Counted from the first letter of the stretch, positions 17,546 through 25,093 are shown. The stretch: DNA of 33,259 nt from Sphingomonadaceae bacterium (GCA_021732525.1 JAKFUU010000049.1:1-33259), one strand, 5' to 3'. Translations and numbers: made by a program. Notes: a model not told the origin generated them from the letters alone.

Positions 17546-17926
17546 TCAGTAATTATTGACGAGACGCTTGATACCTTCCTTGAGAGTAGCCCCGCCAAAA
17601 TTGATAATTAGCCCTACGGGCTGTTTTGTCAGACGTAAATAAGTGAGTAACTGCTTTGCATGGACGGGATTCAACCGTTCCACGGATTTGATTTCCAGTA
17701 TAAGTTGGTCATTTACAAGCAAATCGATACGAAATGCGCCGGTAAATGAGATACCTTCAAATTCGAAATCGACCGCCTTTTGGCGGTCAACTTTATATCC
17801 CATTTCGATAAGTTTCGCCGCCAGCACCGTTTCATAGACAGTTTCGAGCAGGCCCGGACCAAGCGTCTTGTGGAGCCGAATAGCCAAATTCACCACATCA
17901 CCGGTAATTTGATCAATTTGCTTCAT
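17546..17926 (-). CDS. GxxExxY protein (PD-(D/E)XK-like)
   Basis: A 126-residue member of the GxxExxY family: the name-giving motif is G25-L-L-E28-T-V-Y31 within LGPGLLETVYE. A PD-(D/E)XK nuclease-like core follows: RIDLLVNDQLILEIKS, with D68, E78 and K80 in the positions of the metal-binding triad; then H89-x-x-Q92 and TYLRLTKQPVGLIINFG, the usual family C-terminus. A GGAGG ribosome site lies just before the ATG, inside the inner edge of the right repeat; the stop is one base from the left repeat. Biochemical role is not established; nuclease activity is an inference from the fold. It is unrelated to fatty-acid synthesis and looks like an insertion. Confidence 0.9.
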   Translation of the reverse strand: MKQIDQITGDVVNLAIRLHKTLGPGLLETVYETVLAAKLIEMGYKVDRQKAVDFEFEGISFTGAFRIDLLVNDQLILEIKSVERLNPVHAKQLLTYLRLTKQPVGLIINFGGATLKEGIKRLVNNY

Positions 17927-17936
17927 AAACCCTCCA

Positions 17937-17968
17937 CCTCTCCGCGTCTCTGCGTCTCTGCGCGAAAA
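17937..17968. repeat. Right terminal inverted repeat of the GxxExxY element
   Basis: Reads CCTCTCCGCG, then TCTCTGCG twice and CGAAAA on the plus strand. It is the inverted counterpart of 17513-17544. The ribosome site of the GxxExxY gene starts at its inner edge. Confidence 0.75.
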
Positions 17969-17970
17969 TA

Positions 17971-18780
17971 TTATTCCCCCGTGAAATTCGGACTGCGTTT
18001 TTCGGTGAAGGCATCGATGGCTTCGTCATTGTCGCGGGTGGCATGCGCGAGGGATTGCATCGCGGCGGCCATTTCGAGGCTGTTTTTGAGATCTGTCGTC
18101 TGCCCCTCGCGCAATAGCCGTTTGGTCATCCGCACCGCATGCGGCGGATTGGCGGCGATTTTTTCGGCCACCATACGCGCAGCCGCCATCAATTCACCAT
18201 CGGGAACCACGCGGGCGACCAAGCCAATCGCGAGAGCCTCCTGCGCGCCGATCATCTCCCCGGTCAGCGCCAGCTCGGTGGCCTTAGAAAAGCCGATAAT
18301 GCGGGGCAGCAGCCACGCGCCGCCGTCGCCCGCAATGATGCCCAGCTTCACAAAGCTTTCGGCAAATTTGGCCGATTGCGCCGCGATTCGAATATCGCAC
18401 ATGCAGGCAAGGTCGCATCCCGCGCCAATCGCCGCGCCATTGATCGCCGCAATGACGGGAATTTCGAGCGCCTGAAACATCAACGGCAAACGTTGAATGC
18501 CATATTTATAATTGCGCCGCGTTTGCACCGGATTTTCGGCTTTCAACCCGCCGGTGCCCGCCTTCATCTGCTTGAGATCACCGCCCGAGGAAAAGGCGCT
18601 GCCCGCGCCTGTTAAGATGACACAGCGGACGCCGATATCCCGGTCCGCGCCCTCAAACGCCGCGCATAGAGCGTCAATCACGCGATTTTCGGAGATTGGA
18701 TTGCGCCGTTGGGGCTGATTCAGCGTGATCGTTAAGATCGCGCCGTCTTGTTCCAATTTTACCCATTCCCTATCTGTCAT
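17971..18780 (-). CDS. Crotonase-family protein (enoyl-CoA hydratase/isomerase-like)
   Basis: A 269-residue crotonase-fold protein acting on acyl-CoA. The oxyanion-hole segments are visible (SAFSSGGDLKQM near residue 65, and INGAAIGAGCDLACMCDIRIAA near 115). The two catalytic glutamates of classical enoyl-CoA hydratase are not conserved: the first position is Asp (GCDLA) and the second falls in AESFVKLGIIAGDGGAW, where a hydrophobic residue replaces Glu and an Asp appears in GDGG, as in isomerase-like relatives. Hydratase activity is therefore uncertain. The ATG overlaps the fabD stop (ATGA), so it is coupled to fabD. It separates fabD from fabG, which often lie together. Confidence 0.87.
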   Translation of the reverse strand: MTDREWVKLEQDGAILTITLNQPQRRNPISENRVIDALCAAFEGADRDIGVRCVILTGAGSAFSSGGDLKQMKAGTGGLKAENPVQTRRNYKYGIQRLPLMFQALEIPVIAAINGAAIGAGCDLACMCDIRIAAQSAKFAESFVKLGIIAGDGGAWLLPRIIGFSKATELALTGEMIGAQEALAIGLVARVVPDGELMAAARMVAEKIAANPPHAVRMTKRLLREGQTTDLKNSLEMAAAMQSLAHATRDNDEAIDAFTEKRSPNFTGE

Positions 18781-19715
18781 AGCTGCTTCAGCAAAGCCTC
18801 CATATCATCCATCGTTATAATGCTGGCCGCGCTCACCCCGTCGCCGGCGCTGCGTTTCACCATGGGGCACAGCAGCTTGCCGCCGAGTTCGACAAATTCG
18901 GTGACGCCAGCCGCCGCCATCGCGCCAATGCTTTCGCGCCAGCGCACCCGGCCAGTGACCTGTTCGACCAGCTGCGCGGTGATGATCGCGGGATCGGACA
19001 CCGGCGCGGCGGTAACGTTGGCGTAAAGCGGCACGCATGGCGCATGTATCAAAATATCGGCCAGCGCATCGGCCATCACGGCGGCCGCGCTCTGCATCAA
19101 TGGGCAATGGAACGGCGCAGAAACGGGCAGTTTGATACCGCGTTTGATGCCGTAATCCTTGGTCAGAGCAATCGCCCGGTCAACCGCGCCGATATGCCCC
19201 GAAATGACCACTTGCGAAGGATCATTATCATTGGCGACGCAGCATATTTCGCCCTGCGCCGCTGCCTCCGCCAGGCTTTCGGCTTTTGCGATATCCGCGC
19301 CCAGCAAAGCCGCCATCGCGCCAATGCCGACCGGAACCGCCGCCTGCATCGCGGACCCGCGCAATTTCAGCAGCTTTGCCGTGGTCGCCAAATCCAGCGC
19401 GCCCGCCGCGCATAAGGCGGTATATTCACCCAGCGAATGCCCCGCGACAAAGCGCGCCTTATCCGCCAGCTTCGCTCCGCCCTCGGCCTCCATCACGCGC
19501 AAAGTCGCAACCGCATTGGCCATGATTGCGGGTTGCGCATTGGCGGTCAGGGTTAATTCCTCCTCCGGCCCCTCGCACATTAAGCGAAAGAGATTTTGCC
19601 CCAGCGCCTCATCCACTTCTTGAAATACCGCCTTGGCCGCAGCGCTGGCGGCGGCGAGATCTTTGCCCATACCCACGGCTTGGCTGCCTTGTCCGGGAAA
19701 AATAAATGCGCGCAT
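18777..19715 (-). CDS. fabD: Malonyl-CoA:ACP transacylase
   Basis: Transfers malonyl from CoA to ACP, the entry step of fatty-acid synthesis. The 312-residue protein begins AFIFPGQGSQAVGMG and has the nucleophile motif VAGHSLGEYTAL (S94), the malonate-binding Arg region (LKLRGSAMQ), and SAPFHCPLM with the catalytic His. Two adjacent ATGs (19718, 19715) are possible; the second is better spaced from AAAGGA. It starts 31 bp after ldcA and overlaps the crotonase gene by ATGA. Confidence 0.96.
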   Translation of the reverse strand: MRAFIFPGQGSQAVGMGKDLAAASAAAKAVFQEVDEALGQNLFRLMCEGPEEELTLTANAQPAIMANAVATLRVMEAEGGAKLADKARFVAGHSLGEYTALCAAGALDLATTAKLLKLRGSAMQAAVPVGIGAMAALLGADIAKAESLAEAAAQGEICCVANDNDPSQVVISGHIGAVDRAIALTKDYGIKRGIKLPVSAPFHCPLMQSAAAVMADALADILIHAPCVPLYANVTAAPVSDPAIITAQLVEQVTGRVRWRESIGAMAAAGVTEFVELGGKLLCPMVKRSAGDGVSAASIITMDDMEALLKQL

Positions 19716-19745
19716 CATTCGTTCCTTTTGCTGATGTCCAGCGGC

Positions 19746-20582
19746 TTATTGCCGGGCGGACGCGGTGGCAAGGGCGAAGGGGACAATTTTATTATCGCCA
19801 TCATGCCCGATATCCGCCCGGCCCAGATAGGCAATGCCGGACCGCGCGCACCAGCGCTGCGCGATCGCCGCTTCATCCTCGCCAAAGGGCCGGTCATTTT
19901 CGGGTATGTCACCCACCCGGCCCAGCCGCAAACCGGCTATGCCCTTATCCGCCAAATAGGTCATCACATTAAACATCGCCCGGTCAAAAGCATACAGATA
20001 TTCGGACACTTCTTCGATGATCAACACATGCCCCGAAAGGTCGGGCATGATCGGCGTGCCGACCATCATCGCCAGCGTCATCAGGTTAAAGGCGGCGTAT
20101 TTTTGCCCCGCGATTAAACCTGGCTCCAGCGCGGACGGTTCGCGCCGTGTCATCCAATCGAGCGCGCGCCGAACCGCCGCCTCGCCGCCGGTGCGGCGGA
20201 TATCGCGCACCATCGGGCCATGCACGGGGAAACCTATACCCGCCTGATACAGCGCGCCGAGCAGATTGCCGCCATCGCTATAACCCAGATAGATTTTGCC
20301 CCGTGCGGCATTCCCAAGCCCGCGCACCGCATCCTGCGCGATCCGCGCCGCGCCATACCCGCCGCGCGCGAACCATATCGCATCTATGCCAGGATCATTG
20401 GCAAGCCCGGTAAAGGCCGCCAGCCGCGCCGCATCATCGCCGGCAAAATGGCCCGCTTCCCCAAAACATTGTTCGTGCCAGACAAGCTGCGCGCCGGGAT
20501 ATTTGGCCCGCGCCAGCGCATCAACGCGCGCCGCATCGTCGCGGGAAAGCGGGGTGGACGGCGCGCATATGCCGATTTTCAT
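19746..20582 (-). CDS. ldcA: Murein tetrapeptide LD-carboxypeptidase (S66)
   Basis: Cytoplasmic serine peptidase that trims the terminal D-Ala from murein tetrapeptides during recycling. The 278-residue protein starts MKIGICAPSTPLSRDD, then ARGGYGAARI and the nucleophile motif KIYLGYSDGGNLL, the Glu-containing VLIIEEVSEYLYAFDR, and DIGHDGDNKIVPFAL with the catalytic His. An AGGAG ribosome site supports the ATG at 20582; the ORF extends 12 further codons upstream without conserved sequence. It is divergent from an Mpl-like ligase gene by 55 bp and leads into fabD. Together with the ligase it outlines a peptide-recycling step. Confidence 0.92.
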   Translation of the reverse strand: MKIGICAPSTPLSRDDAARVDALARAKYPGAQLVWHEQCFGEAGHFAGDDAARLAAFTGLANDPGIDAIWFARGGYGAARIAQDAVRGLGNAARGKIYLGYSDGGNLLGALYQAGIGFPVHGPMVRDIRRTGGEAAVRRALDWMTRREPSALEPGLIAGQKYAAFNLMTLAMMVGTPIMPDLSGHVLIIEEVSEYLYAFDRAMFNVMTYLADKGIAGLRLGRVGDIPENDRPFGEDEAAIAQRWCARSGIAYLGRADIGHDGDNKIVPFALATASARQ

Positions 20583-20637
20583 TTTTCGCTGCTCCTGCGC
20601 CATTGCCAAAATAGGCACGATTCAATAGCGGAGAGCA

Positions 20638-22041
20638 ATGACCAAAAACAAATCCTATTTCTTCTGCGGCATTGGCGGATCGGGCATGTTGCCGCTGGCG
20701 ATGATATTGCGCGAGGGCGGGGCGCAGGTTTCGGGGTCGGACCGCGCGCTCGACCAAGGCCGGTTGGCGGCAAAATTCGAATATCTCGAGGCGGCGGGCA
20801 TTGGTCTGCATCACCAAGATGGCAGCGGCTTGCACAGCGGTGACCAGATTTTGGTCGCCTCCGCCGCGATAGAAGATAGCGTGCCCGATATTGCCAAGGC
20901 CCATGCGCTCGGATGCAAACGGATGACCCGCGCCGAGCTGCTCGCTCAATTATTCAACGCCGCGCCGCGCAGCGTCGCGATTGGCGGGACCAGCGGCAAA
21001 TCAACGGTAACGGGCATGGCGGGGTGGATATTGACCTGCGCCGGCGCCGATCCCACCATCATGAATGGCGGTATCATGAAGAATTTTGCGTCGGCGGACG
21101 CGCCTTTCGCCAGCGCGCGGGTGGGCGGCGGCGACCTGTTCGTCAGCGAGGTCGATGAAAGCGATGGATCGATTGCGCTTTACACCCCCCAAGTGGCCGT
21201 GCTGAATAATATCAGTCTCGATCACAAAAGCCTGCCCGAACTTCGCCAATTATTCGGCAAATTTGCTCAAACCGCCAAAAGCACGATCTGGAATGCCGAT
21301 GATATCGAAACCGTCGCCCTGCTTGCCCCGCTGCATCTTACCGGCGACATTAGCTTTGGATTTTCGGACCGCGCCGATATCCGGGCCACTCAAATCGTCG
21401 ATTCACCGCTGGGCAGCCGCTTTACCTTGACTGCGCAAGGCACCGCTTTGCCGGTCAATCTGCAAGTGCCCGGCCGGCATAATATCTCCAACGCGCTGGC
21501 AGCGATCGCAGCAGCCATGGCGGTGGGCGTTAACGCTCCGGCGGCGGCGGCGGCGATGGAACGCTTTACCGGATTGGCGCGGCGCTTTGACATTGTTGGT
21601 ATCGCCGGCGGGGTTACCGTTATCGACGATTTCGGGCATAATCCCGATAAAATCGCCGCGACGTTGGCAACGTTAAAGGCCTTTCCCGGCCGTGTGATCG
21701 TTTTTTTTCAACCGCATGGCTACGGCCCGATCCGGGTGATGGGGCAGGAATTGGCGCAGGTATTTGCCCGGATGCTGGGGCGCGATGATCATCTGATCCT
21801 GTGTGATCCGGTTTATTTCGGCGGCAGCGTCGATAAAAGCATTGGCAGTGCGTCAATCACCGACGCGGTGCATGCCGCAGGACGCAATGCGCAATATATC
21901 CCAAACCGCGACGAATGCGGCAGACGCATCATTGAGCTGGCAAAATCCGGCGACCGAATTGTCATCATGGGCGCGCGCGATGATACGCTGAGCGCATTTG
22001 CCGCCGATTTGCTCGGCCAATTGGTCAAAGCGTCGGTTTAA
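20638..22041 (+). CDS. mpl: Mur ligase family protein, probably murein-peptide ligase
   Basis: ATP-dependent Mur ligase of 467 residues. N-terminal UDP-binding motif FFCGIGGSGMLPLAMIL, P-loop AIGGTSGKSTVTGM (about 115-128), SEVDESDGSIALY and LNNISLDHKSLPEL in the central domain, PGRHNISNALAAIAAA, and a C-terminal domain with DDFGHNPDKIAATLATLKAFPG. Size and layout fit Mpl, which joins free tripeptide to UDP-MurNAc, or a MurC paralog. The divergent ldcA makes Mpl the better reading, since LdcA yields the tripeptide Mpl uses. GGAG lies 7 bases before the ATG. I am sure of the family and less sure of the exact substrate. Confidence 0.8.
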   Translation: MTKNKSYFFCGIGGSGMLPLAMILREGGAQVSGSDRALDQGRLAAKFEYLEAAGIGLHHQDGSGLHSGDQILVASAAIEDSVPDIAKAHALGCKRMTRAELLAQLFNAAPRSVAIGGTSGKSTVTGMAGWILTCAGADPTIMNGGIMKNFASADAPFASARVGGGDLFVSEVDESDGSIALYTPQVAVLNNISLDHKSLPELRQLFGKFAQTAKSTIWNADDIETVALLAPLHLTGDISFGFSDRADIRATQIVDSPLGSRFTLTAQGTALPVNLQVPGRHNISNALAAIAAAMAVGVNAPAAAAAMERFTGLARRFDIVGIAGGVTVIDDFGHNPDKIAATLATLKAFPGRVIVFFQPHGYGPIRVMGQELAQVFARMLGRDDHLILCDPVYFGGSVDKSIGSASITDAVHAAGRNAQYIPNRDECGRRIIELAKSGDRIVIMGARDDTLSAFAADLLGQLVKASV

Positions 22042-22065
22042 CCAAAGGCGGGATATTCTGATCAT

Positions 22066-22120
22066 TGCCGCTTGCAAACACGCGGCACTTCGACTAATGG
22101 CCGCGCTTCCTGAAAAGGAA
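22066..22120 (+). promoter_or_regulatory. Structured leader upstream of rpsF
   Basis: The 147-bp rpsF leader contains hairpin TGCCGC/GCGGCA (22066-22071 with 22082-22087) and hairpin TTCCT-GAAA-AGGAA (22107-22120) with a GNRA-type loop. Ribosomal S6:S18 autoregulatory leaders are known in front of rpsF-rpsR in many bacteria. Whether this is one was not tested against a covariance model. Confidence 0.4.
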
Positions 22121-22188
22121 TCACAAGAAAGCCGGAGGGGCGTGGGCATGGTGCTGCGTCAGCGATCGGCAAGATAAAGGAACCGCCC

Positions 22189-22617
22189 ATGGCTCTATAT
22201 GAGCATGTATTTTTGGCGCGTCAGGATCTGAGCCAGGCTCAGGTTGACGTGTTGGCAGCCGATGCCACCAAAATCATCGAAGATAATCAAGGCAAGGTTG
22301 TAAAAACCGAAACCTGGGGTTTGCGCACGCTGACCTATAAAATTCAAAAAAACCGCAAGGCGCATTTTGTGATGCTGGAAATTGACGGCCCCGGCGATGC
22401 GGTTGCGGAGCTGGAACGCCAAACCCGCATCAACGAAGATGTCATTCGTTATATGACCGTGCGCGTCGATGAACATGAAAAAGGCCCATCGGTGATGATG
22501 CGCAAAAGCGAGCGTAGCGAGCGCGCACCGCGCTTTGGCGATCGTCCTGACCGCAGCGAACGGGGTGATCGCCCCGACCGCGCACCGCGCCCATCGCGCG
22601 AAGAGGAGGCTGTATAA
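22189..22617 (+). CDS. rpsF: 30S ribosomal protein S6
   Basis: Small-subunit platform protein that binds 16S rRNA together with S18. The 142 residues begin [15 protein letters not shown] and contain the conserved [18 protein letters not shown] and [25 protein letters not shown]. After about residue 105 comes a charged low-complexity tail rich in Arg, Asp and Pro (repeated [17 protein letters not shown] units) ending REEEAV, longer than in E. coli S6. An AAGGAA-type ribosome site precedes the ATG. The stop shares a base with the rpsR start (TAATG). Confidence 0.97.
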   Translation: MALYEHVFLARQDLSQAQVDVLAADATKIIEDNQGKVVKTETWGLRTLTYKIQKNRKAHFVMLEIDGPGDAVAELERQTRINEDVIRYMTVRVDEHEKGPSVMMRKSERSERAPRFGDRPDRSERGDRPDRAPRPSREEEAV

Positions 22618-22841
22618 TGTCACGTCCATTTTTCCGTCGCCGCAAATCCTGCCCTTTCCAAGGCAAGGATGCACCCAAAATTGATTATAAGGATGTGCGC
22701 CTGCTGCAAGGTTACATTTCCGAACGCGGCAAGATTGTGCCATCGCGCATCACCGCCGTTTCCGCCATTAAACAGCGCGAGCTGGGCAAAGCCATCAAGC
22801 GTGCACGCCATATCGGCTTGCTGCCTTACATCGTGCGTTAA
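22617..22841 (+). CDS. rpsR: 30S ribosomal protein S18
   Basis: Basic 74-residue partner of S6. It shows RRRKSCPF near the start, [25 protein letters not shown], and the conserved [21 protein letters not shown]-terminus. It is coupled to rpsF by a TAATG overlap and followed by rplI after 12 bp. Confidence 0.97.
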   Translation: MSRPFFRRRKSCPFQGKDAPKIDYKDVRLLQGYISERGKIVPSRITAVSAIKQRELGKAIKRARHIGLLPYIVR

Positions 22842-22853
22842 GGGAGAAGACAC

Positions 22854-23534
22854 ATGGATATCATACTTCTCGAACGCGTCGAAAAATTGGGCTCAATTGG
22901 CGATGTGGTGACGGTGAAGGACGGCTATGCCCGCAACTTCCTGTTGCCCAACAAAAAAGCGCTGCGCGCCAACGCGGCAAACAAGAAAGTGTTTGAGGCC
23001 AACCGCGCCCGAATCGAAAGCGACAATGCGTCGCGCCGCGATGATGCCGCAAAAGCATCCGCGCATGTCGAAGGCAAACAAATCGTCCTGATCCGCGCGG
23101 CATCCAACACCGGGCAGCTTTATGGTTCGGTAACCGTGCGCGACATTACCGATGGCCTGAATGCCGAAGGTGCGCATATTAACAAGGGTATGATCGTGCT
23201 CGAACGGCCGATCAAGGCGCTGGGCGTATATGACGTGAAAGTCGTGCTACATCCCGAAGTGTCGGTGAAAGTAACGGTGAATGTCGCGCGCAGCGACGAT
23301 GAAGCCGAACTGCAAAAAGACGGCATCAATGTAATGGATCAAATGTTCGAAGACGAACAAGCCGAAATTGCCGCCGAACAAATCGAAGCTGCGGTCGAGG
23401 CCGAAGAAGCCGCCGATGCGGCCGACGCCGCCGAAGCCGAAGCCAATATCAAACGCCGCGCCGCCCAAGAAGCCGCCAAAGCCGCCGAAGCCGAAGCGGG
23501 CCTGTCCGCCGGCGCGCAAGTGGACGACGAATAA
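22854..23534 (+). CDS. rplI: 50S ribosomal protein L9 with long Ala/Glu-rich tail
   Basis: L9 N-domain: MDIILLERVEKLGSIGDVVTVKDGYARNFLLP, binding 23S rRNA; a helix linker (RANAANKKVFEANRARIES) and a C-domain (GQLYGSVTVRDITDGL, VDVKVVLHPEVSVKVTVNV) complete the usual 150 residues. The protein then continues for about 75 residues as a low-complexity Ala/Glu/Asp-rich segment (repeated AEEAADAADAAEAEA-type units), giving 226 residues in all. Codon use in the tail is GCC/GAA-heavy but in keeping with the rest. GGGAGA precedes the start. Last gene of rpsF-rpsR-rplI. Confidence 0.96.
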   Translation: MDIILLERVEKLGSIGDVVTVKDGYARNFLLPNKKALRANAANKKVFEANRARIESDNASRRDDAAKASAHVEGKQIVLIRAASNTGQLYGSVTVRDITDGLNAEGAHINKGMIVLERPIKALGVYDVKVVLHPEVSVKVTVNVARSDDEAELQKDGINVMDQMFEDEQAEIAAEQIEAAVEAEEAADAADAAEAEANIKRRAAQEAAKAAEAEAGLSAGAQVDDE

Positions 23535-23547
23535 AGCGGAGCTGATC

Positions 23548-23602
23548 TTAGAGCGATTTCGAGTGAGGTGGAAACACCGAACGGCTCGGAAATCGCGGAA
23601 AA
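23548..23602. repeat. REP-like nested palindrome downstream of rplI
   Basis: Starts TTAGAGC. Outer stem GCGATTTC (23553-23560) with GAAATCGC (23589-23596), extended by GAG/CTC with one bulged base; inner hairpin GGTG-GAAA-CACC (23567-23578). It is 19 bp past the rplI stop, does not code, and resembles dispersed intergenic palindromes of alphaproteobacteria. Confidence 0.6.
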
Positions 23603-23610
23603 CAGGGAAA

Positions 23611-23649
23611 CTAGACCCAGTTTTTGATTCAATCAAAAACCGGGTCTAG
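23611..23649. terminator. Strong palindrome, probable rplI operon terminator
   Basis: CTAGACCC (23611-23618) pairs with GGGTCTAG (23642-23649), and GTTTTTGATT (23620-23629) with AATCAAAAAC (23631-23640): 18 base pairs with one A/C mismatch and almost no loop. It could stop transcription from both sides; the T-rich stretch is inside the stem rather than after it, so it may instead be a repeat module. Confidence 0.5.
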
Positions 23650-23757
23650 AGCCTGATAACGTTAAGTTGATTCTCTCCGCCATTGCGAGCGAAGCGAAGC
23701 AATCCAGCGTTATCCTTCACAACCCTAGATTGCCGCGTCGCTTCGCTCCTCGCAATG
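23646..23757. repeat. Dispersed composite repeat, copy 1
   Basis: Begins CTAGAGCCTG and shares 45 of 51 aligned bases (23646-23696) with 27400-27450. Its second half is an inverted repeat: CATTGCGAGCGAAGCGAAGC (from 23681) against the complement ending CGCAATG at 23757. The motif CATTGCGAGCGAAGCGAAGC is familiar from intergenic repeats of alphaproteobacteria. It lies between rplI and the convergent PLP-enzyme gene. Confidence 0.65.
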
Positions 23758-23782
23758 ACGATTCGTATTACTGTAACTTGCT

Positions 23783-25093
23783 TTAAACCGCCGCGAGTGC
23801 TTGTTCGAAATCGGCGATCAGGTCATCGGGATCTTCGATGCCGATTGAAATCCGCACCAGATTATCGGTAATGCCCAGCCGGTCTTTGCGCGCCTGCGGC
23901 ACCGACAGATGCGTCATCGCCGCCGGGTGGCTGGCCAGCGTTTCGGTGCCGCCCAGGCTGACCGCCAGCTTGGCGATTTTAAGGTTATCCAGAAAGCGAA
24001 AACTCTCTGCCTCGCCGCCCTTGATAAAGACCGAGAAGGTGGAACCGGCACCGCTGCAATGGCGGTTATAGATATCCTGCTGACGCGGATCGTCGATCAT
24101 GCCGAGATATCCCAGCCTCGCCACCTTGGGATGCGCTTTCAGGAACGCGCAGACTTTGGCGGCATTTTCGCCCGCCCGGCTCATCCGCAATTCGAGCGTT
24201 TCGAGGCTGCGGCACAGCATCCATGCGGTATTGGGATCGCAAATACCGCCCATCATATTGCGCAGCATCCGCACCGGGGTGAGCCATTTTTTCGCGCCCG
24301 CCACGCTGCCCGCGACCAGATCGCTATGCCCGCCGGCATATTTGGTCAGGCTGTAAACGACGATATCCGCGCCTTGCCTGATCGGCTGCTGCCACAGCGG
24401 CCCCAAAAATGTATTGTCGATGGCGATCGGCGGACCATCCTCGCCAAAGGCTGCGCCGCGCGCATCGCGCACGGCTTCGACATCGACGAGCGCATTGGTG
24501 GGGTTGGCCGGGCTTTCGAGATAGATCATCGCGAGCTTGCCGCCTTGCCCTGCGGCTTGTTCCTTGGCCTGCGCCAAAATTGCATCTATTTCGCCGCGCG
24601 TCGCGCCCGCCGGGAAATCCAGATAGGTAACACCAAATTTGCTCAATATTTTGGCGACGAAACCTTCGCTGGCGGCATAAAGCGGGCCGCTATGCACGAT
24701 CACATCGCCCGCCGCGCAATAGGCGAGCATCAGCGCGCAGATCGCGGTCATTCCGCTCGAAAAAACCAGCGCATCTTCGGCCCCATCCCACAGCGCCAGC
24801 CGGCCCTCCAATATCTCCTGATTGGGCGCGTTGAAGCGCGAATAGACCAGCCCTTCGGCGCCGCCGGGACGCGCGCCGGTGATCCCTTCAAAATGCCGTT
24901 TGCCGGCGGCCGCATTTTCAAACACGAAAGTCGAAGTGAGGAAAATCGGCGCTTTGATCGAACCTTCGGACAATACCGGGTCAAAGCCATGCCCCATCAT
25001 CAATGTTGCCGGGGTCAGCTTGCGCCCGCCGATAGTGTCAATGGAGATTTTGGGTTTGCGGCGCGGTGTCATACGGTCGTCGGTCATACTCAT
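23783..25093 (-). CDS. Cystathionine gamma-synthase-family PLP enzyme
   Basis: Cys/Met-metabolism PLP-dependent enzyme (fold type I) of 436 residues. Key features: PIFLTSTFVFEN, GLVYSRFNAPNQEILEGRLA (Tyr/Arg that bind PLP phosphate of the neighbouring subunit), FSSGMTAICA, YLESPANPTN, AIDNTFLGPLWQQP, and the PLP lysine in VVYSLTKYAGGHSD (K251), then LGGTETLASHPAAMTH. Family membership is clear; whether it acts as cystathionine gamma-synthase, cystathionine lyase or methionine gamma-lyase cannot be told from motifs alone. The start has a strong GGGGAG site. The gene is 87 bp from the DASS transporter gene and has a possible operator in between. Confidence 0.88.
   Translation of the reverse strand: MSMTDDRMTPRRKPKISIDTIGGRKLTPATLMMGHGFDPVLSEGSIKAPIFLTSTFVFENAAAGKRHFEGITGARPGGAEGLVYSRFNAPNQEILEGRLALWDGAEDALVFSSGMTAICALMLAYCAAGDVIVHSGPLYAASEGFVAKILSKFGVTYLDFPAGATRGEIDAILAQAKEQAAGQGGKLAMIYLESPANPTNALVDVEAVRDARGAAFGEDGPPIAIDNTFLGPLWQQPIRQGADIVVYSLTKYAGGHSDLVAGSVAGAKKWLTPVRMLRNMMGGICDPNTAWMLCRSLETLELRMSRAGENAAKVCAFLKAHPKVARLGYLGMIDDPRQQDIYNRHCSGAGSTFSVFIKGGEAESFRFLDNLKIAKLAVSLGGTETLASHPAAMTHLSVPQARKDRLGITDNLVRISIGIEDPDDLIADFEQALAAV

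Larger units (their letters stand above)
17513..17968. mobile_element. 456-bp element with terminal inverted repeats carrying a GxxExxY gene
   Basis: Two imperfect 32-base inverted repeats (17513-17544 and 17937-17968) bracket a single gene. Each outer end reads TTTTCGCGCAGAG; the inner parts are tandem 8-mers (GCGCAGAG three times on the left; GCGCAGAG then ACGCAGAG on the right). The left arm touches the fabG ribosome site, and the right arm ends two bases before the crotonase stop codon (17971-17973). The element thus fills the entire gap between two genes of the fab cluster. No transposase is encoded, and no certain target-site duplication is visible (TTATT occurs outside both ends but not symmetrically). 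Mobility is inferred from the structure. Confidence 0.6.

Noticed and set aside
17499-17972. TTATT on both sides as a target-site duplication of the GxxExxY element
   Set aside because: The two occurrences are at different distances from the repeat ends (12 bp versus 2 bp), so they do not form a proper duplication.
20583-20637. Defined divergent promoter in the ldcA/mpl spacer
   Set aside because: A TTGCCA is present but no convincing -10 at proper spacing for either direction, so no promoter feature is claimed.
23535-23782. tRNA or small RNA gene in the rplI downstream region
   Set aside because: The strong stems are simple palindromes without a cloverleaf or CCA end; they fit repeat elements better.
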